DNA of 64,000 nt from Vulgatibacter incomptus (GCF_001263175.1 NZ_CP012332.1:862001-926000); one strand, 5' to 3'. Numbered from the stretch's first letter, positions 17,771-26,475 are shown. Numbers and translations: made by a program. The notes: a model not told the origin generated them from the letters alone.

Positions 17771-19126
17771 CTACTTCGTGAACGGGCCCCAGGCCGGGTC
17801 GGTGTACTCGCCGTCGTCGGCGAGGCCCAGCTTGCGCTGGACGTTGCCGTCGGCCGACGAGACCCAGAGCGACTTCTTGCCGCCGCGGTCGGACGAGAAC
17901 ATCAGCATCCGGCCGTTGGGCGCCCACGCGGGGTGCTCGTTCTGGCCCTGATCCTGGGTGATCCGCTTGACCTCCTTCGTGGCGACGTCGACCACGAAGA
18001 TGTCGAAGACGATCCGCTCGTCACGCGCGGTGAAGGCGATGAGGTCGCCGCGCGGGGACCACGCCGGGGTCTGGTTGTAGTTGCCCTGCCTCGTGAGCCG
18101 CTCGACGTTCCCGCCGTCGGCGTCCATCACGAAGATCTGCGGCGTGCCGTGGCGATCGGAGACGAAGGCGATGCGCTTTCCGTCCGGGGACCACGAAGGC
18201 GAGGCGTTGATCCCCTCGGAGTGGGTGATCCGCTTGAGGCCCGAGCCGTCGGCGTTGACCACGTAGATCTCGGGGTTGCCGTCGGTGGAGAGGGTGAAGG
18301 CGACCTTCGAGCCGTCGGGCGAATAGGAGGCGCCCGAGTTGAGGTCGCCGCGGCCCACGAAGGCGGAGCTGCGCCCGTTGCCGAGGTTGGCCTTCCAGAG
18401 CTGGGGATGCCCGTTGGGATACTCCATGCTCTTCTTGAAGAACGTGAAGGCGAGCTCCGCGCCGTTCGGCGACCAGGCTGGGAGGAGCGAGATCCCGCCG
18501 CGATCGGTCACGGGAGCGGCGTTCCGGCCGTCGAAGTCGGCGACCCAGATCTCCTTCGAGTTCTTGGCGCGCTTCACGAAGGCGACTCGCGTGGAGAAGG
18601 CGCCGGGCTCCTTGGTGAAGTGCTTCACCAGCTCGTCGGCGAAGCGGTGGCCGATCCGGCGGGCGTCGGCGCGGCGGCCCTCGAGGGTGCTGCCCAGGTC
18701 GAGGCGCTGGGAGGCGATCCCGTAGAGCTTGAACGAGGCCTTCGGCCCCTGTGCACCCTTGGTGACTTCGAACTTCACCAGGCTCTCGGCGCCGACGTCG
18801 GACCACCGGGTCCAGGCGATCCCCTCGGGGCCCACGGGCTCACGGGGATCGGCGAGGAAGGCCTTGCGCGGCACCACTTCGAAGAGGCCGCTGACCTGGA
18901 GGTCGAAGGTGAGGGCCTCGTAGATCTCGTCGGCCGCGGCCGCCTCGTCGCCGACGGCGATGGGAGGCGCGATCGCGATCGGCAGCGGCCGGAAGGACGC
19001 GCCGGAGATCTCGAGGACCGGCTGGCTCGACTGCGCCGGGGCGAGGGAGGGGGCCGCGACGAGAAGGGCGGTGACGGCAGAGGCGAGGATGCGCAGCAAC
19101 TCGGTGACTCCTTGGCGGTAGGCCAT
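17771..19126 (-). CDS. tolB: Tol-Pal system protein TolB
   Basis: 451 residues from ATG 19126, chosen because a signal peptide follows (RILASAVTALLVAAPSLAPAQ); the open frame extends further 5' but without TolB character. Periplasmic TolB has an N-terminal alpha/beta domain (residues 25-165) and a six-bladed beta-propeller; propeller repeats are plain as ATHTR-like blades with the recurring core SPDGxxIAFxSDRxGxxQIFVMDADGGN, and NASPSWSPDGKRIAFVSDR near the middle. It links inner-membrane TolQRA to Pal during outer-membrane constriction. In Myxococcus the TolB homologue AglU was tied to gliding, so a motility role is an alternative. No pal gene follows in the window. Confidence 0.93.
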   Translation of the reverse strand: MAYRQGVTELLRILASAVTALLVAAPSLAPAQSSQPVLEISGASFRPLPIAIAPPIAVGDEAAAADEIYEALTFDLQVSGLFEVVPRKAFLADPREPVGPEGIAWTRWSDVGAESLVKFEVTKGAQGPKASFKLYGIASQRLDLGSTLEGRRADARRIGHRFADELVKHFTKEPGAFSTRVAFVKRAKNSKEIWVADFDGRNAAPVTDRGGISLLPAWSPNGAELAFTFFKKSMEYPNGHPQLWKANLGNGRSSAFVGRGDLNSGASYSPDGSKVAFTLSTDGNPEIYVVNADGSGLKRITHSEGINASPSWSPDGKRIAFVSDRHGTPQIFVMDADGGNVERLTRQGNYNQTPAWSPRGDLIAFTARDERIVFDIFVVDVATKEVKRITQDQGQNEHPAWAPNGRMLMFSSDRGGKKSLWVSSADGNVQRKLGLADDGEYTDPAWGPFTK

Positions 19127-19222
19127 TCGGACGGCGTTCCTATCACAAACGCCGCGGCGAGCGCCTTTACGGGCGGAGAACCAGGCGGGGAGGCGTGCAT
19201 TCCCGGCGGGGTTCTGGGAAAC

Positions 19223-19248
19223 CGGGCCCCGATCGGAGTCGGGGCCCG
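19223..19248 (-). promoter_or_regulatory. Strong hairpin between tolA and tolB
   Basis: A perfect ten-base inverted repeat (CGGGCCCCGA / TCGGGGCCCG) with a six-base loop lies 31 bases past the tolA-like stop and about 97 bases before the tolB start. There is no T-tract. It could act as an RNA-processing, mRNA-stability or attenuation element that sets tolB level separately from tolQRA. Confidence 0.4.
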
Positions 19249-19278
19249 AGCCCGTTCCTCCAGGGACCCGAACCGGGC

Positions 19279-20106
19279 TCACATCCGGAAGCGGACGGCC
19301 AGGCCCTTCAGCATCGAGAGGAGGTGGTCCGGGGGCGGCGGGAGAGGCGAGGCCTTCTTCACGGCGGACTCCAGCGCCGCGTCGAAGCTGCCGTTCCCGG
19401 ACGGCTCGCTGATCTTGAAGCTCGAGATCGTCCCGTTCCGCTCCACCCGGATGGTGACCACCGCGACCAGTCGGACCCGCTCCGCGTCGGGGATGGTGGA
19501 CGGAACGATGTAGTGCGACTTGATCCGCTGCTCCACCAGGGCCAGGTAGCGCTCGCCTTCCTCGGCCCGTTCGGCGTCACCCATCGGGTCGCCGTCGGCC
19601 TGGCCGGGGAGCTCCTCGGGCTTCCCGGCCCGGGTCCCGGAGGCGAAGCGCTTCATGATGTCGTCCATTTTCTGCTTCGAATCCGGGACCTTCGGCGCCT
19701 CGGCCTGCTGGGCCGCGGGAGCCTTCGGGGGCGCGGCCTCGGCGACGGCGACGGGCTTGGCCGTCTCCGTGGGAGCAGGTGGCGCCGGCGTCGGATCGGG
19801 CTTCACGGGTGCGGTCTGGCCGGGCGTGACCACCGCCGCATCCTTCGGCGCCTGCTGCGCGGGCGGGGCGGTGGGGAGCCTGGGGAGGAGCCTCTCCTCC
19901 CTGGGCGTGCCGAGGCGCACGAGCTTGGCGACGATCGGCTTCTGGTTCGAGTCGATGCCGTCGCCGCACGAGCCGAGGCTCGCGCCGACGATGAAGCCGA
20001 CGAGGATGACGCCGTGGAGGACGGCGGAGACGATCCACGCCCAACCGTAGCGGTCCTTGCGCGGGATCAGGCTGCTCCGCGAGAGCGCCTGGGGCTCGGG
20101 GCGCAC
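19279..20106 (-). CDS. tolA: TolA/TonB-like energy-transducing protein
   Basis: 275 residues. A short cytoplasmic start precedes one membrane helix (about residues 23-45, WAWIVSAVLHGVILVGFIVGASL with the conserved SxxxH-type face). A Pro/Ala/Lys-rich periplasmic stretch (residues 75-150) follows, then a small C-terminal domain (190-275) of the TonB/TolA_C kind, with RLVAVVTIRVERNGTISSF and SFDAALESAVKKASPLPPPP. It carries proton-motive energy from TolQR to the outer-membrane side. The long helical domain II of E. coli TolA is replaced by the shorter Pro-rich linker. The TolR gene ends 4 bases upstream. Confidence 0.85.
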   Translation of the reverse strand: MRPEPQALSRSSLIPRKDRYGWAWIVSAVLHGVILVGFIVGASLGSCGDGIDSNQKPIVAKLVRLGTPREERLLPRLPTAPPAQQAPKDAAVVTPGQTAPVKPDPTPAPPAPTETAKPVAVAEAAPPKAPAAQQAEAPKVPDSKQKMDDIMKRFASGTRAGKPEELPGQADGDPMGDAERAEEGERYLALVEQRIKSHYIVPSTIPDAERVRLVAVVTIRVERNGTISSFKISEPSGNGSFDAALESAVKKASPLPPPPDHLLSMLKGLAVRFRM

Positions 20107-20110
20107 GCGC

Positions 20111-20557
20111 CTACTTCCTCGCGCCAGGCTTCGGCGGCTGCTCGGGCCGCTGGAGCGGATCGGTGATCATCCCCATCGAGGGGATCCCCGCGCGCTGGAT
20201 CGCGGCCATCAGCTCCACCACGAAGCCGTAGGGGAGCGAGCGATCGGCGTGGAGGTAGATCTCCTTGTCCGCCTGGGCCTTGGGGTTGTTCCGGAGCTTC
20301 TCCTCGAGGTCCGCGAGCGTCACCTGCGCCTCGCCGATGTAGATGCTCTGATCGGACTTGGCCGAGAGGACGAGCTTCTTCTCCTCCTTCGCCTCGATCG
20401 GCTGCGCGCGGGCGTCGGGGAGGTCGACCTTCACGCCCTGCTGCATCAGCGGGGCGGTGACCATGAAGATGATGAGAAGTACCAGCATCACGTCCACGAG
20501 GGGCGTGACGTTGATCTCGCTGAGGCCGGAACGGCCGCCGCCGCTGGAGAAGCCCAT
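20111..20557 (-). CDS. tolR: Biopolymer transport protein TolR/ExbD
   Basis: 148 residues. After a Gly/Ser-rich start comes the family hallmark LSEINVTPLVDVMLVLLIIFMVTAPLM (a single membrane helix with Asp at the proton-channel position of VDVMLVLL), then a periplasmic domain of about 100 residues ending GIPSMGMITDP. TolR forms the proton channel with TolQ and regulates TolA. It starts 9 bases after the tolQ stop. The 11-residue C-terminal tail (PEQPPKPGARK) is basic. ExbD is the same family; the tolB downstream makes TolR the better name. Confidence 0.92.
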   Translation of the reverse strand: MGFSSGGGRSGLSEINVTPLVDVMLVLLIIFMVTAPLMQQGVKVDLPDARAQPIEAKEEKKLVLSAKSDQSIYIGEAQVTLADLEEKLRNNPKAQADKEIYLHADRSLPYGFVVELMAAIQRAGIPSMGMITDPLQRPEQPPKPGARK

Positions 20558-20566
20558 GGAGGTCTC

Positions 20567-21253
20567 CTACTTGGCGAAGTGCCGCTTGACGATGTTGAGG
20601 AAGTCCGACGCGAAGTTGGCCATCTCGCTGTCGAGGATCTTGATGCGCGAGACGAAGTGGTTGTAGGCCACCACCGCCGGGATCGCGGCGAAGAGGCCCA
20701 CCGCCGTGGCGATCAGCGCCTCGGAGATCGGCTTGGCCACCGTCGCGAGGTTCGCGTTGCCGGCGGCATAGATCTCGCTGAAGGCGCGCATGATGCCCCA
20801 CACCGTGCCGAAGAGGCCGACGAAGGGCGACGCGGACGCGGTGGTGCCGAGGAAGGCGATGTGGCGCTCGAGGTGGGTGAGCTCGGCGGTGGCCGCCCGG
20901 CGCAGCGCGCGCTCGATGTTCTCGAGGCCGTCGCCGTCGACCTTGCCCGTTGTCCCGTCGCCGGTGAGCTTCACTAGCTCCACGTAGCCCGCGCGGAAGA
21001 CCTGGGAGACCGGCGAGTCCTTGAGGGAGTCGGCCTTGGCGTAGATCTCGTCGAGGCGGCGGCTCTGCCAGAAGGCCTCGAGGAAGGCCACGGACTGCCC
21101 CTGCGCCTGGCGCATCTGGAGGACCTTGCGGACGATGATCGCCCAGCTCCAGCCCGACGCGAGGAGGAGGACGATGAGGACCATCCATCCCACCGGGCCG
21201 CCGGCCCGGATCGCTTCGGCGTAGTCGATTCCTGCTGCGAGAACGATTGGCAT
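20567..21253 (-). CDS. tolQ: Proton-channel protein TolQ/ExbB (MotA family)
   Basis: 228 residues from ATG 21253, chosen because GAGGA lies upstream and the protein then begins at the periplasmic end before helix 1 (GPVGWMVLIVLLLASGWSWAIIVRK). The frame is open further upstream, but without TolQ-like sequence. Three membrane helices are predicted; helices 2 and 3 contain LGTTASASPFVGLFGTVWGIMRAF and the conserved EALIATAVGLFAAIPAVVAYN. TolQ and TolR use the proton gradient to drive TolA. This is the first gene of the operon tolQ-tolR-tolA-tolB-gppA-MFS; its promoter should lie in the 233-base gap shared with the divergent lipoprotein gene. Confidence 0.92.
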   Translation of the reverse strand: MPIVLAAGIDYAEAIRAGGPVGWMVLIVLLLASGWSWAIIVRKVLQMRQAQGQSVAFLEAFWQSRRLDEIYAKADSLKDSPVSQVFRAGYVELVKLTGDGTTGKVDGDGLENIERALRRAATAELTHLERHIAFLGTTASASPFVGLFGTVWGIMRAFSEIYAAGNANLATVAKPISEALIATAVGLFAAIPAVVAYNHFVSRIKILDSEMANFASDFLNIVKRHFAK

Positions 21254-21486
21254 CTGACGAATCCTCGAAAACCCGCTCGTAACACGGGCCCCGCGCGAGG
21301 GCAACGAAGCGGCGGCCGCTCGCCTCCCGGGTGCTCCCGTGTTCTTCAGCGATCCCGGGAGGTTCCGCGGACGCGCCCGGCGCTCCGCGATTCGGGGCAT
21401 GGTCGCACGGCTCATGCGTTTGAATCGAATCGGACCTCGTCCCGTCGAAGACGCAACTCCGGCAGCTCGCCGGGCCCGAGGACGCC

Positions 21487-21903
21487 ATGTCACGCACCAA
21501 CTCTTCGACCTTCGCCTCGTCGCTCCTCTCGCGCCTTCGCCTCGGCCTTCTTCCCGTCGTCGCGGCCCTCGCGATGGGGCTCTCCGGCTGCATCCACTAC
21601 GACGACGGCGCCGACTCGCGCATGTACTGGACCTTCGCCGGCCGAGACTGCGGCAGGGCTGGTGTCGACACGGTCCAGATCTTCATCGAGTCGCGCGACG
21701 GCTACGTCTACGACTCCGCGATCGTCGCTTGCGAGCGCGGCTACGTGGACTTCTACGACCTCCCGTCCGGCGACGTCTGGGTGACGGCCCTCGGCTTCGA
21801 CCGCCGCGGCGCGTATGCGACCTGGGACTTCTACCGGAACATCCGCATGCATCACGGCTACAACGAGCTCACGCTCGAGCTGATCCCCTCCGGTGCCCGC
21901 TAG
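21487..21903 (+). CDS. Putative lipoprotein of unknown function
   Basis: 138 residues. A basic start (SRTNSSTFASSLLSRLR) leads into a hydrophobic helix ending at the lipobox LSGC (Cys at about residue 35). The mature part is about 100 residues, rich in aromatic residues and with two further Cys pairs (RDCGRAG, VACERG), and looks like a small beta-sandwich (DTVQIFIESRDGYVYDSAIVAC). The last strands ELTLELIP complete it. It is transcribed away from tolQ and lies 72 bases before murI. No family is recognised. A periplasmic or outer-membrane anchored role is inferred from the lipobox alone. Confidence 0.6.
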   Translation: MSRTNSSTFASSLLSRLRLGLLPVVAALAMGLSGCIHYDDGADSRMYWTFAGRDCGRAGVDTVQIFIESRDGYVYDSAIVACERGYVDFYDLPSGDVWVTALGFDRRGAYATWDFYRNIRMHHGYNELTLELIPSGAR

Positions 21904-21975
21904 TCTCTCGACGTTCGATCCCGTCGCGTTGTAGAAGCGCGTGGACGGGCATCCGCCCGCCGGTGGAGTCAGGTG

Positions 21976-22764
21976 ATGGGACGAGCGATCGGCGTCTTCG
22001 ACTCGGGGGTGGGCGGCCTCACGGTCCTTCGGGCGATCCGCGAGAAGCTGCCCCACGAGGCCACCGTCTACCTCGGCGACACGGCCCGGGTGCCCTACGG
22101 ATCCAAGAGCCCCGAGGTCGTCGCACGCTACTCGCTGAACAACGCGCGCTTCCTGCTCCAGCACGACCTGAAACTCCTGGTGGTGGCCTGTAACACGGCC
22201 ACCGCCCACGCGCTCCCGGCGCTCCAGGCCGCGCTCACGGTCCCGGTGATCGGCGTGGTGGAGCCCGGCGCACAGGTCGCTGCAGCGCTCACCCGGAACG
22301 GCCGAATCGGCGTGATCGGCACGGCGGGCACCATCGCCTCCGGCGCCTACCAGCGCGCCCTCGAAGCCGCGGCGCCGGGCGCTACCGTCTTCGCCTCCGC
22401 GTGCCCGCTCTTCGTGCCGCTTGCGGAGGAAGGCTGGACCAGCGGCGACCTCCCCCGCGCCGTGGCCGAGCGGTATCTGGGCGCGCTTCGGGGCTCGGTC
22501 GATACCCTCGTGCTCGGCTGCACCCACTATCCGCTCCTGCGCGGCGCGATCGCCGAGGTGATGGGGCCGGGGGTGACGCTGGTGGACTCGGCGCAGGCGA
22601 CGGCCGCCGCCGTGGCCGAGCGGCTCGCGGCCTCGGGCGACCGCGAGACCGGCGGCGATCCCTCGCACCTCTTGTACGTGACCGACATCCCCGCGCAGTT
22701 CCCGTCGATCGCGGAGGCCTTCCTGGGCAGCAGGCCCGAGCACGTCGAGCAGGTGGACGTCTAG
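21976..22764 (+). CDS. murI: Glutamate racemase
   Basis: 262 residues. MurI makes D-glutamate for peptidoglycan. The two catalytic cysteines sit in the expected motifs: Cys72 in VVACNTATAH and Cys182 in LGCTHYPLL, and the N-terminal substrate loop is FDSGVGGLTVL. The ATG at 21976 is used; a GTG one codon upstream (21973) would add one Met. The sequence is unbroken and of normal length. A weak TAGAAG -10-like element lies about 40 bases upstream. The unknown repeat protein follows after 105 bases. Confidence 0.96.
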   Translation: MGRAIGVFDSGVGGLTVLRAIREKLPHEATVYLGDTARVPYGSKSPEVVARYSLNNARFLLQHDLKLLVVACNTATAHALPALQAALTVPVIGVVEPGAQVAAALTRNGRIGVIGTAGTIASGAYQRALEAAAPGATVFASACPLFVPLAEEGWTSGDLPRAVAERYLGALRGSVDTLVLGCTHYPLLRGAIAEVMGPGVTLVDSAQATAAAVAERLAASGDRETGGDPSHLLYVTDIPAQFPSIAEAFLGSRPEHVEQVDV

Positions 22765-22869
22765 GTCGAAAACCGGCAGCGGGGCAGGGGGATACGACTT
22801 CCTTGACGGGGCGGTGGAATCGGCTGACCATCGGACGCGGTCGCGATCCGTCCGCGTCCTCGGAAGACC

Positions 22870-23709
22870 ATGGCCGCCCCCAAGAACTTCGTCACCGGCT
22901 TCAACCACAACGTCCGGCACAACGGGCAGGGGTACCACGTCCAGACCGAGGACTCGGGCGACGAGATCGCCCACGTGATCACCCACCTCTTCCAGGGTGG
23001 GAACATCCTCGCTACCAAGAAGTCGTCGTATGCGGAGCTGCGCGGCGAGCCGGACCTGAAGGCGAGGGTGCGCGCGCTGATGGAGGAGCAGCACAAGAAG
23101 ATGCTCCGCGAGCTGATCGCGGGGGCCTTCGACTCCCTCGTCGCTCCGTCTAGCCCCGCGCCCGCCGCCCCGCCTGTCTCCGCGCAGTCCCCGGGACCTC
23201 GGTCTTCGCCGCCGGCTTTCGCGCAATCGCCGGGACCGCGTTCCGCGCCGCCGTCCTTCTCGAAGACACCTGGGCCTCTCGGCGCTCAGCCGGTCTTCGC
23301 GCAGTCGCCCGGGCCGCCGTTGGCCCACAGCGGCGCGAATTCGCGGCCGTCGAGCCCGTGGGGGCGAGTCCCTCTCTGGCCCACGGCCCTCGAGGCCGCC
23401 GCCATGGAGCGTGGATCGCCGACTGCGGGGTCCTCCCCGAAGCCGACTCCGACCTTCCCGGCTCCTCCCGCTCGTGCCTCGACTCCGCCCGTGGCTCCTC
23501 CGGTGCTGACCCCGGCGGCGAAGGCCGCGCCCGCCACGCCGTTTCCGATCCGGGGCTTTCCCGGCGGGAAGCTCCCGGAGCCGACCCCGGGCCCCGGCGT
23601 GTGGCGGAACGAGCTGCCTGCCGAGACGATCCACGTCGACGATCTCGCCTCGGAGAAGAGCCTGGATCAGGCGATCCTGCGCTACCTCGCGGGCGAGCGG
23701 GACGAGTAG
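22870..23709 (+). CDS. Unknown protein with conserved N-terminal domain and SPGP repeats
   Basis: 279 residues. The first 85 residues are a compact domain beginning NFVTGFNHNVRHNGQGYHVQ and continuing through DEIAHVITHLFQGGNILATK, with several His that might bind metal. I recall this domain as a conserved hypothetical in Myxococcota but cannot name a function. Residues 95-260 are low complexity: repeated (A/S)QSPGPxSxPP units (at least five, bases 23180-23320) and Pro/Ala-rich filler. The C-terminal 25 residues become ordered again (ETIHVDDLASEKSLDQAILRYL). No signal peptide is seen, so it is probably cytoplasmic. It lies between murI and the transketolase genes; an upstream TTGACG at 22803 could be a -35 element. 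Confidence 0.65.
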   Translation: MAAPKNFVTGFNHNVRHNGQGYHVQTEDSGDEIAHVITHLFQGGNILATKKSSYAELRGEPDLKARVRALMEEQHKKMLRELIAGAFDSLVAPSSPAPAAPPVSAQSPGPRSSPPAFAQSPGPRSAPPSFSKTPGPLGAQPVFAQSPGPPLAHSGANSRPSSPWGRVPLWPTALEAAAMERGSPTAGSSPKPTPTFPAPPARASTPPVAPPVLTPAAKAAPATPFPIRGFPGGKLPEPTPGPGVWRNELPAETIHVDDLASEKSLDQAILRYLAGERDE

Positions 23710-23742
23710 GGACGTCTGCCACCCTACCGCCGGCCGCGGTGG

Positions 23743-23771
23743 TTGAAACCGAACGGAGGCGCTGCTAGGTT
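23743..23771 (+). promoter_or_regulatory. Predicted promoter of the transketolase operon
   Basis: TTGAAA at 23743-23748, a 17-base spacer and TAGGTT at 23766-23771 give a sigma-70-like promoter 52 bases before the ATG at 23823. Confidence 0.45.
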
Positions 23772-23822
23772 GCGCCGCCTTCGGCCCTCCCTCGCCGAAG
23801 CCCGCGAAAGGCAAAGACGCCG

Positions 23823-24698
23823 ATGTTCCCAGCGAATCCCGAGCGACCGCTCGCGCAGACCGCCTCCGATCCCGCGGCAATCGCCCGCCTCGTCGAGATC
23901 GCCCGCCGGATGCGGATCGACATCATCGAGATGCTCGGCAAGGCCGGCTCCGGCCATCCGGGTGGCAGCCTCTCCGCCATCGACATGGTGACGGCCCTCT
24001 ACTTCGAGGTGCTGCGCCACGACCCGAAGAACCCGGCCTGGGACAATCGGGACCGCTTCGTGCTCTCCAAGGGCCACGCCGTCCCCGCGGTCTACGCGAC
24101 CATGGCGGAGGCGGGCTACATCCCCCACGACGAGCTCGCCACGCTTCGCGAGCTCGGCAGCCGGCTGCAGGGGCATCCGGTGACCTCCTTCGTGCTCGCT
24201 CCGGGTGTCGAGGCCTGCACCGGCTCGCTCGGCCAGGGGCTATCGGTCGCCCAGGGGATGGCGCTGGCCTCCAAGTTGGCCGGCAACCCCTTCCGCGTGT
24301 ACGCGATGATGGGCGACGGCGAGATGCAGGAAGGCCAGGTCTGGGAGGCGCTGATGAGCGCGCCCAAGTTCGGCCTCGACAACCTCGTGGGCATCCTCGA
24401 CTACAACAAGGGCCAGATCGACGGTCCCACGGACGAGGTGATGAGCCTCGAGCCGCTGATGGACAAGCTGAAGGCGTTCAACTGGCACGTGCTCCGGGTG
24501 AACGGCCACGACATCGGCGCCTTCCTGGGCGCGATCGCCGAGGCCCACGCCACCAAGGGCAAGCCGACCTTCATCGTGGCCGACACGGTGAAGGGCAAGG
24601 GCGTCTCCTTCATGGAGCACAAGATCAGCTGGCACGGCTCGGCCCCCAACGCCGAGCAGGTGAAGCAGGCCGTGGCGGAGCTGAACGCCGCTCGCTAG
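23823..24698 (+). CDS. Transketolase, N-terminal (thiamine diphosphate-binding) subunit
   Basis: 291 residues, the length of split transketolase N-terminal subunits. Transketolase moves two-carbon units between sugar phosphates in the pentose phosphate pathway. Visible are the N-terminal active-site stretch GKAGSGHPGGSLSAIDMVT, the SKGHAVPAVYA segment, the HP loop, and the ThDP/Mg motif GDGEMQEGQVWEAL...LDYNKGQIDG. The C-terminal half-enzyme is encoded 38 bases downstream, so the active site forms between two polypeptides, as in many archaea and some bacteria. A one-chain transketolase is not present in the window. DXP synthase is excluded by the motif set. Confidence 0.92.
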   Translation: MFPANPERPLAQTASDPAAIARLVEIARRMRIDIIEMLGKAGSGHPGGSLSAIDMVTALYFEVLRHDPKNPAWDNRDRFVLSKGHAVPAVYATMAEAGYIPHDELATLRELGSRLQGHPVTSFVLAPGVEACTGSLGQGLSVAQGMALASKLAGNPFRVYAMMGDGEMQEGQVWEALMSAPKFGLDNLVGILDYNKGQIDGPTDEVMSLEPLMDKLKAFNWHVLRVNGHDIGAFLGAIAEAHATKGKPTFIVADTVKGKGVSFMEHKISWHGSAPNAEQVKQAVAELNAAR

Positions 24699-24736
24699 AG
24701 CGAACACTTTTTCGCCGCTCTTCGAGAGCGGCGCCA

Positions 24737-25690
24737 ATGGACGGTTTCACCATGAGCACCAAGAAGGCCACGAGACAGGCGTTCGGCGAGGCCCTCGCGA
24801 AGCTGGGCGAGACTCGCACCGACGTGGTCGTCCTCGACGCCGACCTCTCCGTCTCGACCAAGTCCGAGCTCTTCGCCAAGAAGTTCCCGGACCGCTTCTT
24901 CGAGATGGGGATCCAGGAAGCCAACATGCTCGGCACGGCCGCCGGCCTCGCGCTCGCGGGCAAGGTGCCGTTCTGCTGCTCCTTCGCCTGCTTCGTGACG
25001 GGGCGCTACGATCAGATCCGCGTGTCGGTGGCGTACTCCGGCGCGAACGTGAAGATCGTCGGCACCCACGCCGGCGTGGCCATCGGCGACGACGGCTACT
25101 CGCAGCAGGGCCTCGAGGACGTCGCCCTGATGCGGGCGATCCCCACCATGGCGGTGGTGCAGCCCGCGGACGACCTGGAGACGGCGGCGGCGGTGGAGTA
25201 CCTCGCCTCGCACGTGGGCCCGGCGTTCCTCCGGCTCACCCGCCAGAACGTCGAGCGCGTCCACCCCGAGGGGTACCGCTTCCAGTTCGGCAAGGTCGAC
25301 ACCCTGCGTGAAGGCACCGACGCCGTGATCTTCGCGTCCGGCGGCCCGGTTGCCCCGGCGCTCCACGCCGCGGAGGCCCTCGCGGAGGACGGCTTCTCGG
25401 TGCGGGTGGTCAACGTGCACACCATCAAGCCCCTCGACGTCGAGGGCGTGGTCGCGGCGGCGAAGGCCTCCGGCGGCAAGGTGATCACGGTCGAGGACCA
25501 CACGGTGATCGGCGGCCTCGGCGGCGCCATCGCCGAGTGCCTGGGCGAGCACTTCCCGTCGAAGCTCAAGCGCATCGGCGTGCAGGACGTCTTCGGCGAG
25601 TCGGGTGCGCCCGACGCCGTCGTCGCGAAGCACGGCCTCGACGAGGCCGGGATCACGCGGCAGGTGCGCGAGTTCCTCAAGGGCGCGTAA
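24737..25690 (+). CDS. Transketolase, C-terminal (pyrimidine-binding) subunit
   Basis: 317 residues; partner of the preceding gene. The central domain has TRQAFGEALAKLGETR, the catalytic-Glu segment RFFEMGIQEANMLGTAAGLA (the Glu that activates ThDP), and the CSFACFVTGRYDQIR loop; the C-terminal domain carries VVNVHTIKPLDVEGV and TVEDHTVIGGLGGAIAE. Start is ATG 24737 (MDGFTMSTKK) or ATG 24752; neither has a strong ribosome site. The two subunits together match a normal 600-residue transketolase. Confidence 0.92.
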   Translation: MDGFTMSTKKATRQAFGEALAKLGETRTDVVVLDADLSVSTKSELFAKKFPDRFFEMGIQEANMLGTAAGLALAGKVPFCCSFACFVTGRYDQIRVSVAYSGANVKIVGTHAGVAIGDDGYSQQGLEDVALMRAIPTMAVVQPADDLETAAAVEYLASHVGPAFLRLTRQNVERVHPEGYRFQFGKVDTLREGTDAVIFASGGPVAPALHAAEALAEDGFSVRVVNVHTIKPLDVEGVVAAAKASGGKVITVEDHTVIGGLGGAIAECLGEHFPSKLKRIGVQDVFGESGAPDAVVAKHGLDEAGITRQVREFLKGA

Positions 25691-25812
25691 GTGCCCGAAC
25701 GGCGCGCCAGGGCTCTCGAGAGCTCGGCGCGCCGGGCTCGAGGGCCCGTCCAAGGGCCCGAGCGGGCCGCGCAGACGCACGAGCGCCAGTTGACGAGGTC
25801 CGGAGGCTGTAC

Positions 25813-26475
25813 GTGATCCAGCTCTTCCACGTCTCGAAGACCTACGCGGGCGACGCTCCGGCGCTGAAGGGCGTCAACCTCGAGATCGAGAAGGGGGAGC
25901 TCGTCTTCCTCACCGGTCCGTCCGGCGCCGGCAAGAGCACGCTGCTGCGGCTGCTCATGGGCGCCGAGGCGCCCACCGAAGGCCAGATCGTCATCGCCGG
26001 TCGCAACGTGGCGCGGATCCGCAGGGCCGCGGTCCCGTACCTGCGCCGCAACATCGGCGTCGTCTTCCAGGACTTCAAGCTCATCCCCAACCGCACCGCG
26101 GTCGATAACGTGGGCGTGTCTCTCGAGGTGCTCGGGACGTCGCGCCGCGAGGTGCGCCGCCGTGCCTCCGAGGCCCTCGAGCGCGTCGGCCTCGGCCACA
26201 AGCTCGACGTCCTGCCCGAGCGGCTTTCCGGCGGCGAGCAGCAGCGCGTGGCGATCGCCCGCGCGGTGGTGAGCGAGCCCTCCGTGCTCCTCGCAGACGA
26301 GCCGACCGGAAACCTCGACCCCGAGCTGACGCTGGAGGTGATGGAGCTCCTCACCGACATGAGCAAGAAGGGGACCACCGTCGTCGTGGCGACCCACGAT
26401 CACGCCCTCCTCGAGCGCTTCGGGGATCGCGTGGTGAGGCTCGCCGGAGGCGTGGTGCAGGAGGAGCGGGTTTGA
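25813..26475 (+). CDS. ftsE: Cell division ATP-binding protein FtsE
   Basis: 220 residues from GTG 25813, supported by CCGGAGG just upstream; the open frame further 5' is not FtsE-like. ABC ATPase with Walker A GPSGAGKSTLLRLLMG, Q-loop VVFQDFKLIPNRTA, signature LSGGEQQRVAIARA and Walker B VLLADEPTGNLD. FtsE with FtsX controls septal peptidoglycan hydrolysis through a periplasmic activator; here the following genes supply FtsX and an EnvC-like activator. ftsX begins within the stop codon (TTGA overlap). Confidence 0.94.
   Translation: MIQLFHVSKTYAGDAPALKGVNLEIEKGELVFLTGPSGAGKSTLLRLLMGAEAPTEGQIVIAGRNVARIRRAAVPYLRRNIGVVFQDFKLIPNRTAVDNVGVSLEVLGTSRREVRRRASEALERVGLGHKLDVLPERLSGGEQQRVAIARAVVSEPSVLLADEPTGNLDPELTLEVMELLTDMSKKGTTVVVATHDHALLERFGDRVVRLAGGVVQEERV

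Noticed and set aside
19127-19282. N-terminal extension of TolB from GTG/ATG 19282
   Set aside because: It would put 52 residues, including the transcribed hairpin, before a normal signal peptide; ATG 19126 fits the family length.
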